DNA of 64,000 nt from Erwinia amylovora. Its GTDB lineage: Bacteria; Pseudomonadota; Gammaproteobacteria; Enterobacterales; Enterobacteriaceae. Shown here in pieces: positions 23,006-34,051 of the stretch. Position 1 is the first letter of the stretch. Each line of letters begins with the position of its first letter. Location of the stretch: contig NZ_CP066796.1 in the NCBI RefSeq assembly GCF_017161565.1, forward strand, positions 310,001-374,000, given 5' to 3'. A model generated the notes under the pieces. That model made no database searches. It had not been told where the DNA came from and saw only the letters and a list, made by a program, of their open reading frames with translations. The translations under genes and the position numbers were made by a program.

Positions 23006-23476
23006 TTATTCGATGACGACCAGCGGCTCGTCAAACTCAACGGGCTGACCGCTTTCGACCAAAATCGCTTTCACGACGCCGGACTTATCGGCTTCGATCT
23101 GGTTCATCATTTTCATGGCTTCAACGATGCACAGAGTGTCACCGGCGTTGACTTTCTGACCGATTTCCACAAACGCCTTCGCGTCAGGGCTTGGGGTGCG
23201 GTAAAAAGTACCGACCATAGGAGAACGCACGATATGACCACCGATCTCAGCAGCTGCGGGTGCTTCCATCGCCGGAGCGGTAGCCGGAGCCACGGCCGTT
23301 GCCAGAGCAGGCTGCTGCATCATTGGTGCGGCATAAGCCTGCTGCATCATTGGGTAGCCGGTATTGACCGGTGCACGGCTGATACGAACGGACTCTTCGC
23401 CTTCAGAGATTTCCAGTTCAGCAATACCTGATTCTTCAACCAGTTCGATCAGTTTTTTAATCTTACGAATATCCAT
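23006..23476 (-). CDS. accB: biotin carboxyl carrier protein
   Basis: 156-residue carrier of acetyl-CoA carboxylase. The C-terminal biotinyl domain has the EAMKM motif with the biotinylated lysine (about residue 122), and a proline/alanine-rich hinge separates it from the N-terminal segment. It is 21 nt downstream of aroQ and 11 nt upstream of accC, so aroQ-accB-accC probably form one transcript from a promoter in 23951-24150. Confidence 0.99.
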   Translation of the reverse strand: MDIRKIKKLIELVEESGIAELEISEGEESVRISRAPVNTGYPMMQQAYAAPMMQQPALATAVAPATAPAMEAPAAAEIGGHIVRSPMVGTFYRTPSPDAKAFVEIGQKVNAGDTLCIVEAMKMMNQIEADKSGVVKAILVESGQPVEFDEPLVVIE

Positions 23477-23497
23477 GAGTGTGGTTCCGTACTCTGT

Positions 23498-23950
23498 TTA
23501 ATTAGATGGTGACAGGCGTTTAACTGCCGTCTGTAAAGCCCAGGAATAACCGTCGACGCCAAGTCCACAGATCACGCCGGTAGAAATATCAGAAAGATAC
23601 GAATGATGGCGGAAAGGCTCGCGAGCATGCACATTTGACAGATGAACTTCGATAAACGGAATGCTGACGGCCAGTAGCGCATCACGCAGCGCCACGCTGG
23701 TATGCGTGAACGCCGCCGGATTAATGACGATATAATCGACGTTGCCTTTCGCCTGATGAATGCGGTCGATCAACACATGTTCCGCATTGGACTGGAGATG
23801 ACTGAGCGTGACGCCCAGCGCATTGGCCTGCAATGTCAGCTCACTGACAATCTCTTCCAGCGAGGTATGGCCGTACTTTTCCGGCTCACGCGTACCCAGC
23901 AGATTCAGATTGGGGCCGTTCAAAAGCAGTACATGCAACTTGCCGCTCAT
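23498..23950 (-). CDS. aroQ: type II 3-dehydroquinate dehydratase AroQ
   Basis: Dodecameric class II dehydroquinase of 150 residues acting in the shikimate pathway before AroE (encoded near the start of this window). Signatures: [19 protein letters not shown] with the catalytic tyrosine, [10 protein letters not shown], the catalytic histidine region [15 protein letters not shown]. coli K-12 uses only type I AroD for this step, so this gene is an accessory paralogue or the main enzyme, depending on whether aroD is also present. Confidence 0.97.
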   Translation of the reverse strand: MSGKLHVLLLNGPNLNLLGTREPEKYGHTSLEEIVSELTLQANALGVTLSHLQSNAEHVLIDRIHQAKGNVDYIVINPAAFTHTSVALRDALLAVSIPFIEVHLSNVHAREPFRHHSYLSDISTGVICGLGVDGYSWALQTAVKRLSPSN

Positions 23951-24173
23951 TTTGCTGCCATCTCCCGCGATAATTTAGGCATCGCACAAAATACATGGCT
24001 GAAGCCAGTTTGTCACCTTTTCATATGAAAATTGGCGTAAGGGGGGACGTTAAAGGCGGGCATTGTCACCATATCAATGCATTTAGCCGGTAAGTCGCGG
24101 CCGTATCAGCGAAGATGATTATCAATGACCCGCAACAGACAGGCAGCAGCCTGGCATAAGGCCCGATTCACTG

Positions 24174-24779
24174 CTACCGCGCCAGCCATTGACGCAGCTT
24201 TTTATAGCGCCATGCCAGCAGGATCGCCGCGATTAACGCGTAAATCCACGGCTGGGGCGAATACGTTTTTACCGACCACAGAAAGTGAACCGGAGCGAGT
24301 ATCGCTACCAGGTAGATAGCGTTATGCAGCGTTTGCCAGCGTTGACCAAGTTTGCGCTGCGCCCGCTGAAACGAGGTCGCCGCCAGTGACAGCAATATCA
24401 CCCAGCTGATGATGCCCAGCGTCAGATAAGGGCGCGAAACCAGTTCCGATCCCAGCAGGCCAAGATGACTGATGCCGAGTTCGAGCAGAGAATAGCTCAC
24501 CAGATGCAGCGTAGCCCAGGCAAAACACCAAAGCCCAAGCAGACGCCGCACGCGGATCAGCAACGGCTGTTTGGCGTAACGCGCCAGCGGCGTAACCGCC
24601 AGCGTGGCCAGCAGGAACTTTAGCGCCATTCTGCCGGTAAAATGCTGGATATCTTTCGCCGGATCGGCGCTGAAACCGCCCTGATTGATAGTGATCAACA
24701 GCCACAGCAGCGGCAGAAAACCCGCCAGATGCAACAGCACCTTCAGCCGGGTTATCTGGGTTAAGGTCAGGCGCACCAT
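24174..24779 (-). CDS. msrQ: heme-binding membrane subunit MsrQ
   Basis: Inner-membrane b-type cytochrome (YedZ) of 201 residues with six hydrophobic segments and the haem-ligand histidines seen in [20 protein letters not shown] and [18 protein letters not shown]. It passes electrons from the quinone pool to periplasmic MsrP. It starts one base after the msrP stop, so the genes are coupled. In E. coli msrPQ is elsewhere; next to aroQ is a common site in other enterics as I recall. Confidence 0.95.
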   Translation of the reverse strand: MVRLTLTQITRLKVLLHLAGFLPLLWLLITINQGGFSADPAKDIQHFTGRMALKFLLATLAVTPLARYAKQPLLIRVRRLLGLWCFAWATLHLVSYSLLELGISHLGLLGSELVSRPYLTLGIISWVILLSLAATSFQRAQRKLGQRWQTLHNAIYLVAILAPVHFLWSVKTYSPQPWIYALIAAILLAWRYKKLRQWLAR

Positions 24780-24780
24780 C

Positions 24781-25785
24781 TCAGAAGTGCTCCCGCAGGT
24801 CGAGACCGCGATACAGGGTAGCTACCTGGTCGGCGTAACCGTTAAACAGCAGCGTCGGCTGGCGCTGCACATCAAGAATACCGCCGGAGCCGATAAAGCG
24901 TTCTGTCGCCTGTGACCAGCGCGGGTGGTCGACATGGGGATTAACGTTAGCGTAGAAGCCATACTCATTCGGCGCTGACAGGTTCCAGGTGGTGGGCGGC
25001 ATCTCCCTGACCAGGCGGATTTTCACGATGGATTTGATGCCCTTAAAACCGTATTTCCACGGCACGGTCAGCCGGATCGGCGCGCCGTTCTGCGGCGGCA
25101 GGGCTTTACCATAAACGCCGGTGGTCAACATCGTCAGAGGATGCATGGCTTCATCCAGCCGCAAACCTTCCACGTAAGGGTAATCCAACCCGCCGCCAAT
25201 AAAGCGGTCCTGCTGGCCCGGCATCTGGTCCGGCGCGTACAGCGTATGGAAAGCAACAAAGCGGGCGCTGCTGGTCGGTTCAGCGGCTTGCAGCAGTTTG
25301 CCCAGCTCGAAGCCAACCCAGGGAACGACCATCGACCAGCCTTCCACACAGCGCATGCGGTAAATCCGTTGCTCAAGCGCAAAGCGTTTAAAAATGTCAT
25401 CCATGCTTAGCGTTAGCGGTTTCGCCACTTCACCCTCTATTTCAATCTTCCAGTCGGCCGTTTTCAATGTGCCGGCATGGGCAGCCGGGTCAGCTTTATC
25501 CAACCCGAACTCATAGAAGTTATTGTAACCCGTCACCTTATCTTCCGGCGTCAGTGGAAGGCTGGGCTGGAACTGTGGCGGCTTACTGAAATCAAGGGGG
25601 CGGCCTGGTGCGGCACGCGGACGCTCGCTGCCTTTGAACCATGAAAGCAGATCGGCATGCGCCGCGCCGGGCTGGGACAGCGCCGCAGCGCTCAAACCGA
25701 GCATTTTCAACACGGTGCGGCGACGAGCATGAAATATGCTCTCCGGCGTGACGTCATTTTCTGTCAGTTGGTTAACGGCTTTCAT
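24781..25785 (-). CDS. msrP: periplasmic methionine-sulfoxide reductase MsrP
   Basis: Molybdopterin enzyme (YedY) of 334 residues that repairs oxidised methionines in periplasmic proteins. The Tat signal ([10 protein letters not shown] at about residues 22-31, cleavage after GAAHA) and the molybdenum-ligand cysteine in [14 protein letters not shown] are intact. Other family markers are [16 protein letters not shown] and [11 protein letters not shown]. It forms a two-gene operon with msrQ. Confidence 0.97.
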   Translation of the reverse strand: MKAVNQLTENDVTPESIFHARRRTVLKMLGLSAAALSQPGAAHADLLSWFKGSERPRAAPGRPLDFSKPPQFQPSLPLTPEDKVTGYNNFYEFGLDKADPAAHAGTLKTADWKIEIEGEVAKPLTLSMDDIFKRFALEQRIYRMRCVEGWSMVVPWVGFELGKLLQAAEPTSSARFVAFHTLYAPDQMPGQQDRFIGGGLDYPYVEGLRLDEAMHPLTMLTTGVYGKALPPQNGAPIRLTVPWKYGFKGIKSIVKIRLVREMPPTTWNLSAPNEYGFYANVNPHVDHPRWSQATERFIGSGGILDVQRQPTLLFNGYADQVATLYRGLDLREHF

Positions 25786-25836
25786 TTGTGGCTCTGCCTC
25801 TGGTAATGAATTATTGTGTTTTGCGTCGGCAAACGG

Positions 25837-26814
25837 TTAACGAATACGCACCAGCGTGCGCCCGGTTGTCTGATTATTGAGCAGTTTTTCCGCCGCATCG
25901 ACCGCCTGAGCCAACGGCACTTCGGTAGCGGCCTGTTGATAAAACGCTGCGGGCAGCACCTGCTGCAAGCGCTGCCAGGCCTGATGACGGCATGCTGCCG
26001 GGGTCATCACCGAATCGATGCCCTGCAGGCGCACGTTGCGCAAAATAAACGGCATGACGCTGGTGGGCACAGCGGTTCCCCCTGCCAGCCCGCAGGCGGC
26101 GACCACGCCATTATAGTGGGTTTGCGCCAGCACGCTGGCCAGCACCTCTCCGCCAGCGGTATCTATTACTCCGGCCCAGCGCTGTTTCTCCAGCGGACGA
26201 GATCGTTCGCTGAATGCGCTGCGCGGCAGCACCTCGCTGGCTCCCAGCTGATGCAGATAATCATGGGTTGATTCGCGCCCGCTGACGGCGACCACCCGAT
26301 AGCCGAGCGCGCTAAGCAGCGCCACGGCGGTACTGCCGACCCCGCCGCTGGCACCGGTGACCAGAACGTCACCGCCGTCTGGCATGACGCCGCCTTCCTC
26401 CAGCGCCATCACGCACAGCATGGCGGTGAAACCTGCCGTGCCGATGATCATGGCCTGACGGCCATTCATGCCTTGCGGCATTGGCACCAGCCAGTCCGCG
26501 TTAACCCGTGCCTGTTCAGCCAGCCCTCCCCAATGGTTTTCGCCAACGCCCCAGCCGGTCAGCAGCACTGGCTGGCCGTGGTGAAAGCGCGCATCGCTGC
26601 TGTGCCGCACCTTACCGGCGAAATCGATGCCGGGCACCATCGGGAACCGGCGAATAATTTTGCCCTGACCGGTTATCGCCAGCGCGTCCTTATAATTAAT
26701 GCCCGACCAGTCAATGTCGACCGTGACATCGCCCTGGGGCAGCGTGTCGTCAGGCAGATGTTTGATTGCTGCGGTGGTTTTACCTGCTGACTGTTCAAGC
26801 ACCAGTGCCTGCAT
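25837..26814 (-). CDS. acuI: acrylyl-CoA reductase AcuI (YhdH)
   Basis: Medium-chain dehydrogenase/reductase without zinc, 325 residues, NADPH-dependent; it removes toxic acryloyl-CoA. The N-terminal IDWSGINYKDALAITG, the GTAGFTAMLCV hinge and the nucleotide-binding VTGASGGVGSTAV are typical. Its position between msrPQ and divergent csrD matches E. coli yhdH next to csrD. Confidence 0.95.
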   Translation of the reverse strand: MQALVLEQSAGKTTAAIKHLPDDTLPQGDVTVDIDWSGINYKDALAITGQGKIIRRFPMVPGIDFAGKVRHSSDARFHHGQPVLLTGWGVGENHWGGLAEQARVNADWLVPMPQGMNGRQAMIIGTAGFTAMLCVMALEEGGVMPDGGDVLVTGASGGVGSTAVALLSALGYRVVAVSGRESTHDYLHQLGASEVLPRSAFSERSRPLEKQRWAGVIDTAGGEVLASVLAQTHYNGVVAACGLAGGTAVPTSVMPFILRNVRLQGIDSVMTPAACRHQAWQRLQQVLPAAFYQQAATEVPLAQAVDAAEKLLNNQTTGRTLVRIR

Positions 26815-27036
26815 GAGGATCTCCTGAAAAGTGAATATTCATTATCGGAAAGCGGTCGTGCATGCCTATACTCGAAAAAATGGACATTTTCTGATTGCAG
26901 GTCAGCATGCGTAGAACACGATGTGTTATTTTCCTCTGACGCTGCAGTCTGGCATCCCGTTGTTTCCGATCGTTAACAACCAGCTCAAGATGCTGAGTTA
27001 ATGACATTACCACTACGGTATTTAACTGGCATAAGA

Positions 27037-28986
27037 ATGCGATTAACCACCAAGCTTTCTGCAATGATTACCCTGCTAAGTTCACTGGCGATGCTGCTGA
27101 TGTTAATCGGCTGCGTATTGAGCTTCTTCTATCTTAGCAACCAGCGGGCAGAGTATCGGGTGCAGCTGATGGCTGATGAAGTTGATAGCGCATTATTTGC
27201 TCAGACGCCCGAACAGATCGAATCCTGGCTGCACCGGGTGATGAATCCGTTGCGGATTGAACATATCGAGCTATCCCAGGATAACAGGTCGCTGCTTAAG
27301 GTGACACGCCACCAGCAACCGCTGTTAGTGCATGAGCCTAATCGTTACCGGCAAACCGTGCTGGCGCTGACCCGGCATGCGAATATGACGTTGCGTGTTC
27401 AGTGGGTCGATTCCACCCGTACCTGGTTTACCTCTTTAATTGGCGCCTCCAGTCTGTCGGCGATTATTGGCGTGGTGGTGATCATGACGTTGCTGCTGTT
27501 GCAGGCACATCGCTGGCTTTACCGGCAGTTACAGGGAATGGAGCGTCTGGAAGCGCGCGCCGGGGCGGTGATCAACGGTGACAGGGCTAACGTCAGGCCG
27601 GGTTCGGTACATGAATGGCCGCCCAAGGCCAGTAGCGCCATCGATTTGCTGCTGTCAGATTTAAAAGAGGCGGGAGAACAGCATAACCGCATCGACACGC
27701 TAATCCGTGCTTTCGCCGCGCAGGATGCGCGTACCGGCCTGAATAACCGCCTGTTTTTTGATAATCAACTGACCACCCTGCTGGAAGACCCGGAAGCGGT
27801 AGGCACGCACGGTATGGTCATGATGATCCGCCTGCCGGACTTTGACACTCTGCGTGAACGCTGGGGCCATGCCGAGGCACAGGAATATCTGTTTGCCCTG
27901 GTCAATATGCTGTCGACATTCGTTTTACGTTATCCTGGCGCGTTACTGGCGCGCTATTTCCGCAGCGACTTCGCCGTCCTGCTGCCGCATAGCAGCGTAA
28001 AAGACGCGGATAGCATCGCCTCACAGTTGATCACCGCAGTAGACAGCCTGCCGTCGACGCGGATGGTGGACCGTGATGACATTATCCATATTGGTATCAG
28101 CGGCTGGCACAGCGGGCAAACCACGCAGCAGGTGATGGAAAACGCCGAACTGGCAACGCGCCAGGCCATGCTACAGGGCGGGAATAACTGGTCAGTCGGT
28201 GAAGGCGGGCAGCAGGATCTGGCGCGCGGTAGCGTCAAATGGCGCACTCTGCTGGAGAATACCGTCAATCAGGGCGGCCCGCGCCTGTACCAGAAGCCTG
28301 CCGTTAACGGCCTGGGTGAAGTCCATCATCGTGAAATTTTGCCGCGTATCTATGACGGAGAAAAAGAGCTGCTGGCGGCTGAATATCTGCCTGTGGTGCA
28401 GCAACTCGGTCTGGCAGAACGTTATGACCGCCTGCTGGTAAAGCGAGTCATTACGCTGACTGAATGGTGGCCCGAAGAAACGTTGGCCATTCCACTGACT
28501 CTTGACTCCCTGTTGCAACGATCTTTCTTACGCTGGCTGCGGGATACCCTGTTGCAATGCACGCAATCGCAAAGAAAACGGATTTTGTTTGAACTTGCAG
28601 AAGCAGATGTGTGTCAACACATCACCCGGCTGGCACCTGTCTGTAAGTTACTCTACGGTTTTGGCTGTAGCGTCGCGGTGACTCAGGCGGGCCTGACGGT
28701 AGTGAGCACCGCCTATATCAGGCAGTGCCAGATTCGGCTGATTAAGCTGCATCCGGGACTGGTGCGTAATATCGCCAGGCGAACCGAAAATCAGCTGTTC
28801 GTACAAAGTCTTCTTGAGAGTTGTAAGCAAACGGCCGCCCAGGTTTTTGCTACAGGTGTACATTCGAAAGAAGAGTGGCAAACGCTGGTAGAGCTGGGCG
28901 TGACCGGGGGGCAGGGGGACTTTTTCGCCGCGTCCCAATCGGTTAACACCAGCGTAAAAAAATATTCGCAAAGATATCGAGTTTAG
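27037..28986 (+). CDS. csrD: regulator of CsrB/CsrC decay, CsrD
   Basis: Membrane protein of 649 residues that targets the small RNAs CsrB and CsrC for RNase E cleavage. Two membrane helices (about 12-35 and 142-165) frame a periplasmic loop. A degenerate GGDEF domain follows (residues ~220-385), where E. coli HRSDF reads FRSDF here, then a degenerate EAL domain (~400-649) with ELAEADV in place of EAL. Both are expected to lack cyclic-di-GMP chemistry. Start ATG 27037 gives the E. coli-like MRLTTK; the frame runs back to 27001. Confidence 0.95.
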   Translation: MRLTTKLSAMITLLSSLAMLLMLIGCVLSFFYLSNQRAEYRVQLMADEVDSALFAQTPEQIESWLHRVMNPLRIEHIELSQDNRSLLKVTRHQQPLLVHEPNRYRQTVLALTRHANMTLRVQWVDSTRTWFTSLIGASSLSAIIGVVVIMTLLLLQAHRWLYRQLQGMERLEARAGAVINGDRANVRPGSVHEWPPKASSAIDLLLSDLKEAGEQHNRIDTLIRAFAAQDARTGLNNRLFFDNQLTTLLEDPEAVGTHGMVMMIRLPDFDTLRERWGHAEAQEYLFALVNMLSTFVLRYPGALLARYFRSDFAVLLPHSSVKDADSIASQLITAVDSLPSTRMVDRDDIIHIGISGWHSGQTTQQVMENAELATRQAMLQGGNNWSVGEGGQQDLARGSVKWRTLLENTVNQGGPRLYQKPAVNGLGEVHHREILPRIYDGEKELLAAEYLPVVQQLGLAERYDRLLVKRVITLTEWWPEETLAIPLTLDSLLQRSFLRWLRDTLLQCTQSQRKRILFELAEADVCQHITRLAPVCKLLYGFGCSVAVTQAGLTVVSTAYIRQCQIRLIKLHPGLVRNIARRTENQLFVQSLLESCKQTAAQVFATGVHSKEEWQTLVELGVTGGQGDFFAASQSVNTSVKKYSQRYRV

Positions 28987-29255
28987 TCTCACGTTCGCCC
29001 GGTTTTCACGTAGAATACTTGCGCGGTCGTGGTCAAGAGCGGCGTTATCGCCGGCCGAGACAAAACTTAAAATGTTAAATTTTATGTATGTTGTGTCCGT
29101 CAATCCGTCTTGAAACCAGGGCTGAATGCCGTAATGACGGCCTCATTTGCGCAAAAGAGCGTACAGGTTGTATTGTCGGCACGAAATAGCACAATTTTTC
29201 ACCGGAGCAGGACGTTTTTGCGCCTTGTCGCTGCTTCGCGTGGTTGGTAGAGTAA

Positions 29256-30344
<1,089 letters not shown>

Positions 30345-30352
30345 TCTGCCTG

Positions 30353-30386
30353 AAGGAGTAGCGGGTCGCTGCCCGCGCTCCTTTTT
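30353..30386 (+). terminator. attenuator-type terminator between mreB and mreC
   Basis: AAGGAG-TA-GCGGG / CCCGC-G-CTCCTT followed by TTTC, 28 nt upstream of the mreC ATG. A partial terminator here would explain higher production of MreB than of MreC and MreD. Confidence 0.7.
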
Positions 30387-30413
30387 CATGTTGTCGAGGA
30401 AAACGCCGATTTT

Positions 30414-31436
30414 ATGAAGCCGATGTTCAGCAGGAGACCTTCCCTGCAGTTACGCTTATTTTTAGCGATTATTGTGGCAATGGGCGTGATCATTGCCGAC
30501 AGTCGCATGGGAGCTTTCTCCCAAATCCGCACCTACATGGACACGGCAGTGAGTCCGTTCTATTTCCTGGCCAACGGCCCCCGTCAGATTTTAGACAATG
30601 TTTCTGAAACATTGGCCTCCCGCCAGCAGCTTGCGCTGGAAAACAAAGCCTTACAACGAGAACTGATGCTGAAAAACAGCGAACTGCTGCTGATGGGCCA
30701 GTTCAGGCAGGAAAACGCCCGGCTGCGAGAGCTGCTGGGCTCACCGCTGCGTCAGGACGAACATAAAATGGTGACGCAGGTGATCTCCACCGGCACCGAT
30801 CCTTACACCGACCAGGTGGTGATCGATAAAGGCAGCGTGAACGGCGTTTATGAAGGACAGCCGGTGATCAGCGATAAAGGCGTGGTCGGCCAGGTGGTCG
30901 GGGTGGGCAAAGTAACCAGCCGCGTGCTGCTGATTTGTGATGCGTCCCACGCCTTGCCGATCCAGGTTTTACGTAATGATATCCGCGTGATTGCCGCCGG
31001 GAATGGCTGTACTGAAGAGCTGCAGCTTGAGCATTTGCCGGGTAACACCGATATTCGCGCGGGCGATGTGCTGGTGACATCCGGTTTGGGTGGGCGCTTC
31101 CCTGAAGGCTATCCGGTTGCGGTCGTTTCGTCCGTTAAAGTCGATGCCCAGCGCGCCTATACGGTGATCCAGGCGCGCCCAACGGCGGGCCTGCAACGTT
31201 TGCGCTACCTGCTGCTGCTGTGGGGAGCGGATCGTAACGGCACCATGCCTATGGCGCCGAATGAAGTGCATCGCGTGGCGAATGAACGCCTGATGCAGAT
31301 GATGCCGCAGGTGCTGCCTCAGGCCAGCGAAGTGGCCGGACCTCCGGCACCTGATGCCATCGGCAACTCACCGGCAGTCAACGGAACAGAGGCCAATACG
31401 GTGCGTGCGCCAGCCGTGCAAGGAGCCCAGCCTTGA
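30414..31436 (+). CDS. mreC: rod-shape protein MreC
   Basis: Bitopic inner-membrane protein of 340 residues linking MreB to periplasmic wall enzymes. One transmembrane helix (residues ~13-30), a coiled coil (~65-110, [18 protein letters not shown]) and a beta-barrel domain ([16 protein letters not shown]). The proline/alanine-rich C-terminus is shorter than that of E. coli (367 residues), a variable part of the family. Its TGA overlaps the TTG start of mreD. Confidence 0.98.
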   Translation: MKPMFSRRPSLQLRLFLAIIVAMGVIIADSRMGAFSQIRTYMDTAVSPFYFLANGPRQILDNVSETLASRQQLALENKALQRELMLKNSELLLMGQFRQENARLRELLGSPLRQDEHKMVTQVISTGTDPYTDQVVIDKGSVNGVYEGQPVISDKGVVGQVVGVGKVTSRVLLICDASHALPIQVLRNDIRVIAAGNGCTEELQLEHLPGNTDIRAGDVLVTSGLGGRFPEGYPVAVVSSVKVDAQRAYTVIQARPTAGLQRLRYLLLLWGADRNGTMPMAPNEVHRVANERLMQMMPQVLPQASEVAGPPAPDAIGNSPAVNGTEANTVRAPAVQGAQP

Positions 31437-31921
31437 GCCGTTACCGCAGTCACGGGCGCTGGGTTATCTGGCTCTCTTTTCTCGTCGCACTGATGCTGCA
31501 AATCATGCCGTGGCCAGAACAGCTGCTGTTGTTTCGGCCATCGTGGCTATTGCTGATCATCATTTACTGGGTGCTGGCGCTGCCGCATCGGGTGAATGTC
31601 GGGACCGGGTTTGTGATGGGATCTATAATGGATCTCATCTCCGGTTCAACCCTCGGGGTACGTGCGCTGGCTTTAAGTATTATCGCCTACCTGGTCGCCT
31701 TTAAGTTTCAGCTGTTCCGTAATCTGGCGCTCTGGCAACAGGCGTTGCTGGTGATGGTGCTGTCGCTGGCGATGGACGTCATTGTCTTCTGGTCAGAATT
31801 CTTGGTGATCAACGTTTCTTTCCGCCCGGAAATTTTCTGGAGTAGCGTTATCGACGGTGTTCTCTGGCCGTGGCTATTCTTGCTGATGAGAAAGATCCGT
31901 CGTCAGTTCGCCGTACAATAA
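31433..31921 (+). CDS. mreD: rod-shape protein MreD
   Basis: Membrane protein of 162 residues with about five helices, working with MreC in the elongasome. Translation most likely starts at TTG 31433: AAGGAG lies 7 nt upstream and the start [13 protein letters not shown] aligns with E. coli MreD at equal length. The TTGA overlap with the mreC stop couples the two genes. No ATG or GTG gives the conserved N-terminus. Confidence 0.96.
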   Translation: MSRYRSHGRWVIWLSFLVALMLQIMPWPEQLLLFRPSWLLLIIIYWVLALPHRVNVGTGFVMGSIMDLISGSTLGVRALALSIIAYLVAFKFQLFRNLALWQQALLVMVLSLAMDVIVFWSEFLVINVSFRPEIFWSSVIDGVLWPWLFLLMRKIRRQFAVQ

Positions 31922-31930
31922 AGGACTTAT

Positions 31931-32512
31931 ATGCTATCCCTGTATCTGGCTTCTGCTTCTCCGCGCCGCCGCGAGTTGCTGACTCAACTGGGCCTGTCAT
32001 TCGAACGTCTCACTTTGGACGTTGCAGAACTACGATGTGAAGGCGAAACCGCAGAACACTACGTTAAGCGCCTGGCGCGTGATAAGGCACAGGCCGGCGT
32101 AGCCGTTGCCCCCACCGACTTACCGGTATTAGGAGCCGATACCCTCGTCGTACTGAATCATGAGGTGTTGGAGAAACCCACTGATGCTGCCGATGCCGCC
32201 GCCATGCTGGCAAAGCTATCCGGGCAGACCCACCAGGTGATGACGGCCGTGGCGCTGGCCGACCGTCACCAGATGCTGGATTGTCTGGTCGTTACCGAGG
32301 TGACTTTTCGCCTGCTCACTGCTGAAGATATCGACAACTATATCGCCAGCGGAGAGCCGATGGACAAAGCGGGCAGCTACGGTATTCAGGGTTTTGGCGG
32401 CAACTTTGTCAGAAAAATCAACGGCAGCTATCACGCGGTGGTTGGGTTGCCTTTAGTGGAAACGGCCGAGCTGTGGCGTCATTTTCAGGCGTTGCGTGAA
32501 GTGAGGGGTTGA
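31931..32512 (+). CDS. yhdE: Maf-family nucleotide pyrophosphatase YhdE
   Basis: House-cleaning enzyme of 193 residues hydrolysing dTTP, UTP and modified nucleotides in the E. coli homologue. Family motifs: [12 protein letters not shown] at the N-terminus, [16 protein letters not shown] and the C-terminal [13 protein letters not shown]. It starts 9 nt after mreD and ends one base before rng, as part of mreBCD-yhdE-rng. Confidence 0.96.
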   Translation: MLSLYLASASPRRRELLTQLGLSFERLTLDVAELRCEGETAEHYVKRLARDKAQAGVAVAPTDLPVLGADTLVVLNHEVLEKPTDAADAAAMLAKLSGQTHQVMTAVALADRHQMLDCLVVTEVTFRLLTAEDIDNYIASGEPMDKAGSYGIQGFGGNFVRKINGSYHAVVGLPLVETAELWRHFQALREVRG

Positions 32513-32513
32513 T

Positions 32514-33983
32514 ATGACAGCTGAGCTACTGGTCAATATTACGCCGTCGGAAACGCGAGTTGCCTACATCGACGGTGGCATTCTGCAGGAAATTCATATT
32601 GAGCGCGAAGCGCGTCGCGGCATCGTCGGTAATATTTATAAAGGGCGTGTCAGCCGCGTTTTACCGGGAATGCAGGCGGCGTTTGTGGATATCGGTCTTG
32701 AAAAGGCCGCGTTCCTGCACGCCTCTGATATTATGCCGCATACCGAGTGCGTGGCCGGTGACGAAAAGAAAAACTTTATCGTACGCGATATCTCCGAGCT
32801 GGTGCGTCAGGGGCAGGACCTGATGGTGCAGGTAGTAAAAGATCCGCTTGGCACCAAAGGCGCACGTCTCACTACCGACATCACCTTGCCATCGCGCTAC
32901 CTGGTGTTTATGCCGGGGGCTTCACACGTTGGCGTATCGCAGCGTATTGACAGCGAAGCTGAACGCAACCGTTTGAAAGAAGTGGTAGCGGCTTACTGCG
33001 ACGAACTGGGCGGCTATATCATTCGTACTGCCGCCGAAGGGGTCGGTGAAGATGAACTGGCTTCTGATGCCGCATTTCTTAAGCGTTTGTGGACCAAAGT
33101 CATCGAGCGTAAAAAACGTAATCAGACGCGCTGCCGCCTTTATGGCGAGGTGGCGCTGTCGCAACGCATCTTGCGTGACTTTGCCGGTGCGGCGCTGGAT
33201 CGCATCCGTATCGATTCGCGGCTAAGCTTTGAACAGCTGATCGAGTTCACCCGCGAATACATCCCGGAAATGACGGCGAAGCTGGAGCTGTATACCGGCA
33301 AGCAGCCGATATTTGACCTGTTCGATGTCGAAAATGAAATTCAGCGTTCGCTTGACCGTAAAGTGGAGCTGAAGTCCGGCGGATATCTGATCATCGATCA
33401 GACGGAAGCCATGACCACTGTCGACATCAATACCGGGGCGTTTGTCGGTCATCGCAATCTGGAAGAAACCATCTTCAATACCAATATAGAAGCGACGCAG
33501 GCCATTGCCCGCCAGCTGCGTTTACGCAATCTGGGCGGCATTATCATTATCGATTTTATCGATATGAATAATGAAGACCACCGGCGCCGGGTGCTGCATT
33601 CCCTGGACCAGGCGTTGAGCAAAGATCGGGTCAAAACCGGTGTTAACGGATTCTCCCAGCTGGGGCTGGTTGAGATGACGCGTAAGCGAACGCGCGAAAG
33701 TATTGAACACGTACTGTGCCAGGATTGCCCGGTGTGCAAAGGGCGCGGCACGTTGAAAACCGTTGAGACCGTCTGCTACGAGATTATGCGTGAGATCGTG
33801 CGTGTGCATCATGCCTATGACTCAGATCGTTTCCTGGTCTACGTTTCCCCATCCGTGGGAGAAGCGTTAAAAAGCGACGAATCGCATGCCCTGGCCGAAG
33901 TGGAAATCTTTGTCGGCAAACAGGTTAAAGTCCAGGTTGAACCGCTCTATACTCAGGAGCAATTTGACGTGGTGATGATGTAG
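32514..33983 (+). CDS. rng: ribonuclease G
   Basis: Endoribonuclease of 489 residues that matures the 5' end of 16S rRNA and helps mRNA decay; paralogue of the RNase E catalytic domain. The S1 domain is near the N-terminus (GNIYKGRVSRVLPGMQAAFVDIG). The catalytic aspartates lie in VDINTGAFVG and IDFIDM, and the zinc-link cysteines in CQDCPVC. The start ATG follows the maf stop by one base. Confidence 0.98.
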   Translation: MTAELLVNITPSETRVAYIDGGILQEIHIEREARRGIVGNIYKGRVSRVLPGMQAAFVDIGLEKAAFLHASDIMPHTECVAGDEKKNFIVRDISELVRQGQDLMVQVVKDPLGTKGARLTTDITLPSRYLVFMPGASHVGVSQRIDSEAERNRLKEVVAAYCDELGGYIIRTAAEGVGEDELASDAAFLKRLWTKVIERKKRNQTRCRLYGEVALSQRILRDFAGAALDRIRIDSRLSFEQLIEFTREYIPEMTAKLELYTGKQPIFDLFDVENEIQRSLDRKVELKSGGYLIIDQTEAMTTVDINTGAFVGHRNLEETIFNTNIEATQAIARQLRLRNLGGIIIIDFIDMNNEDHRRRVLHSLDQALSKDRVKTGVNGFSQLGLVEMTRKRTRESIEHVLCQDCPVCKGRGTLKTVETVCYEIMREIVRVHHAYDSDRFLVYVSPSVGEALKSDESHALAEVEIFVGKQVKVQVEPLYTQEQFDVVMM

Positions 33984-34051
33984 CCCGCCGCCGGTTATCT
34001 GAGAAGGTCACTGGCTGAACGTCCGTTCCCGCAGAATACCAGGAGAGGTGA

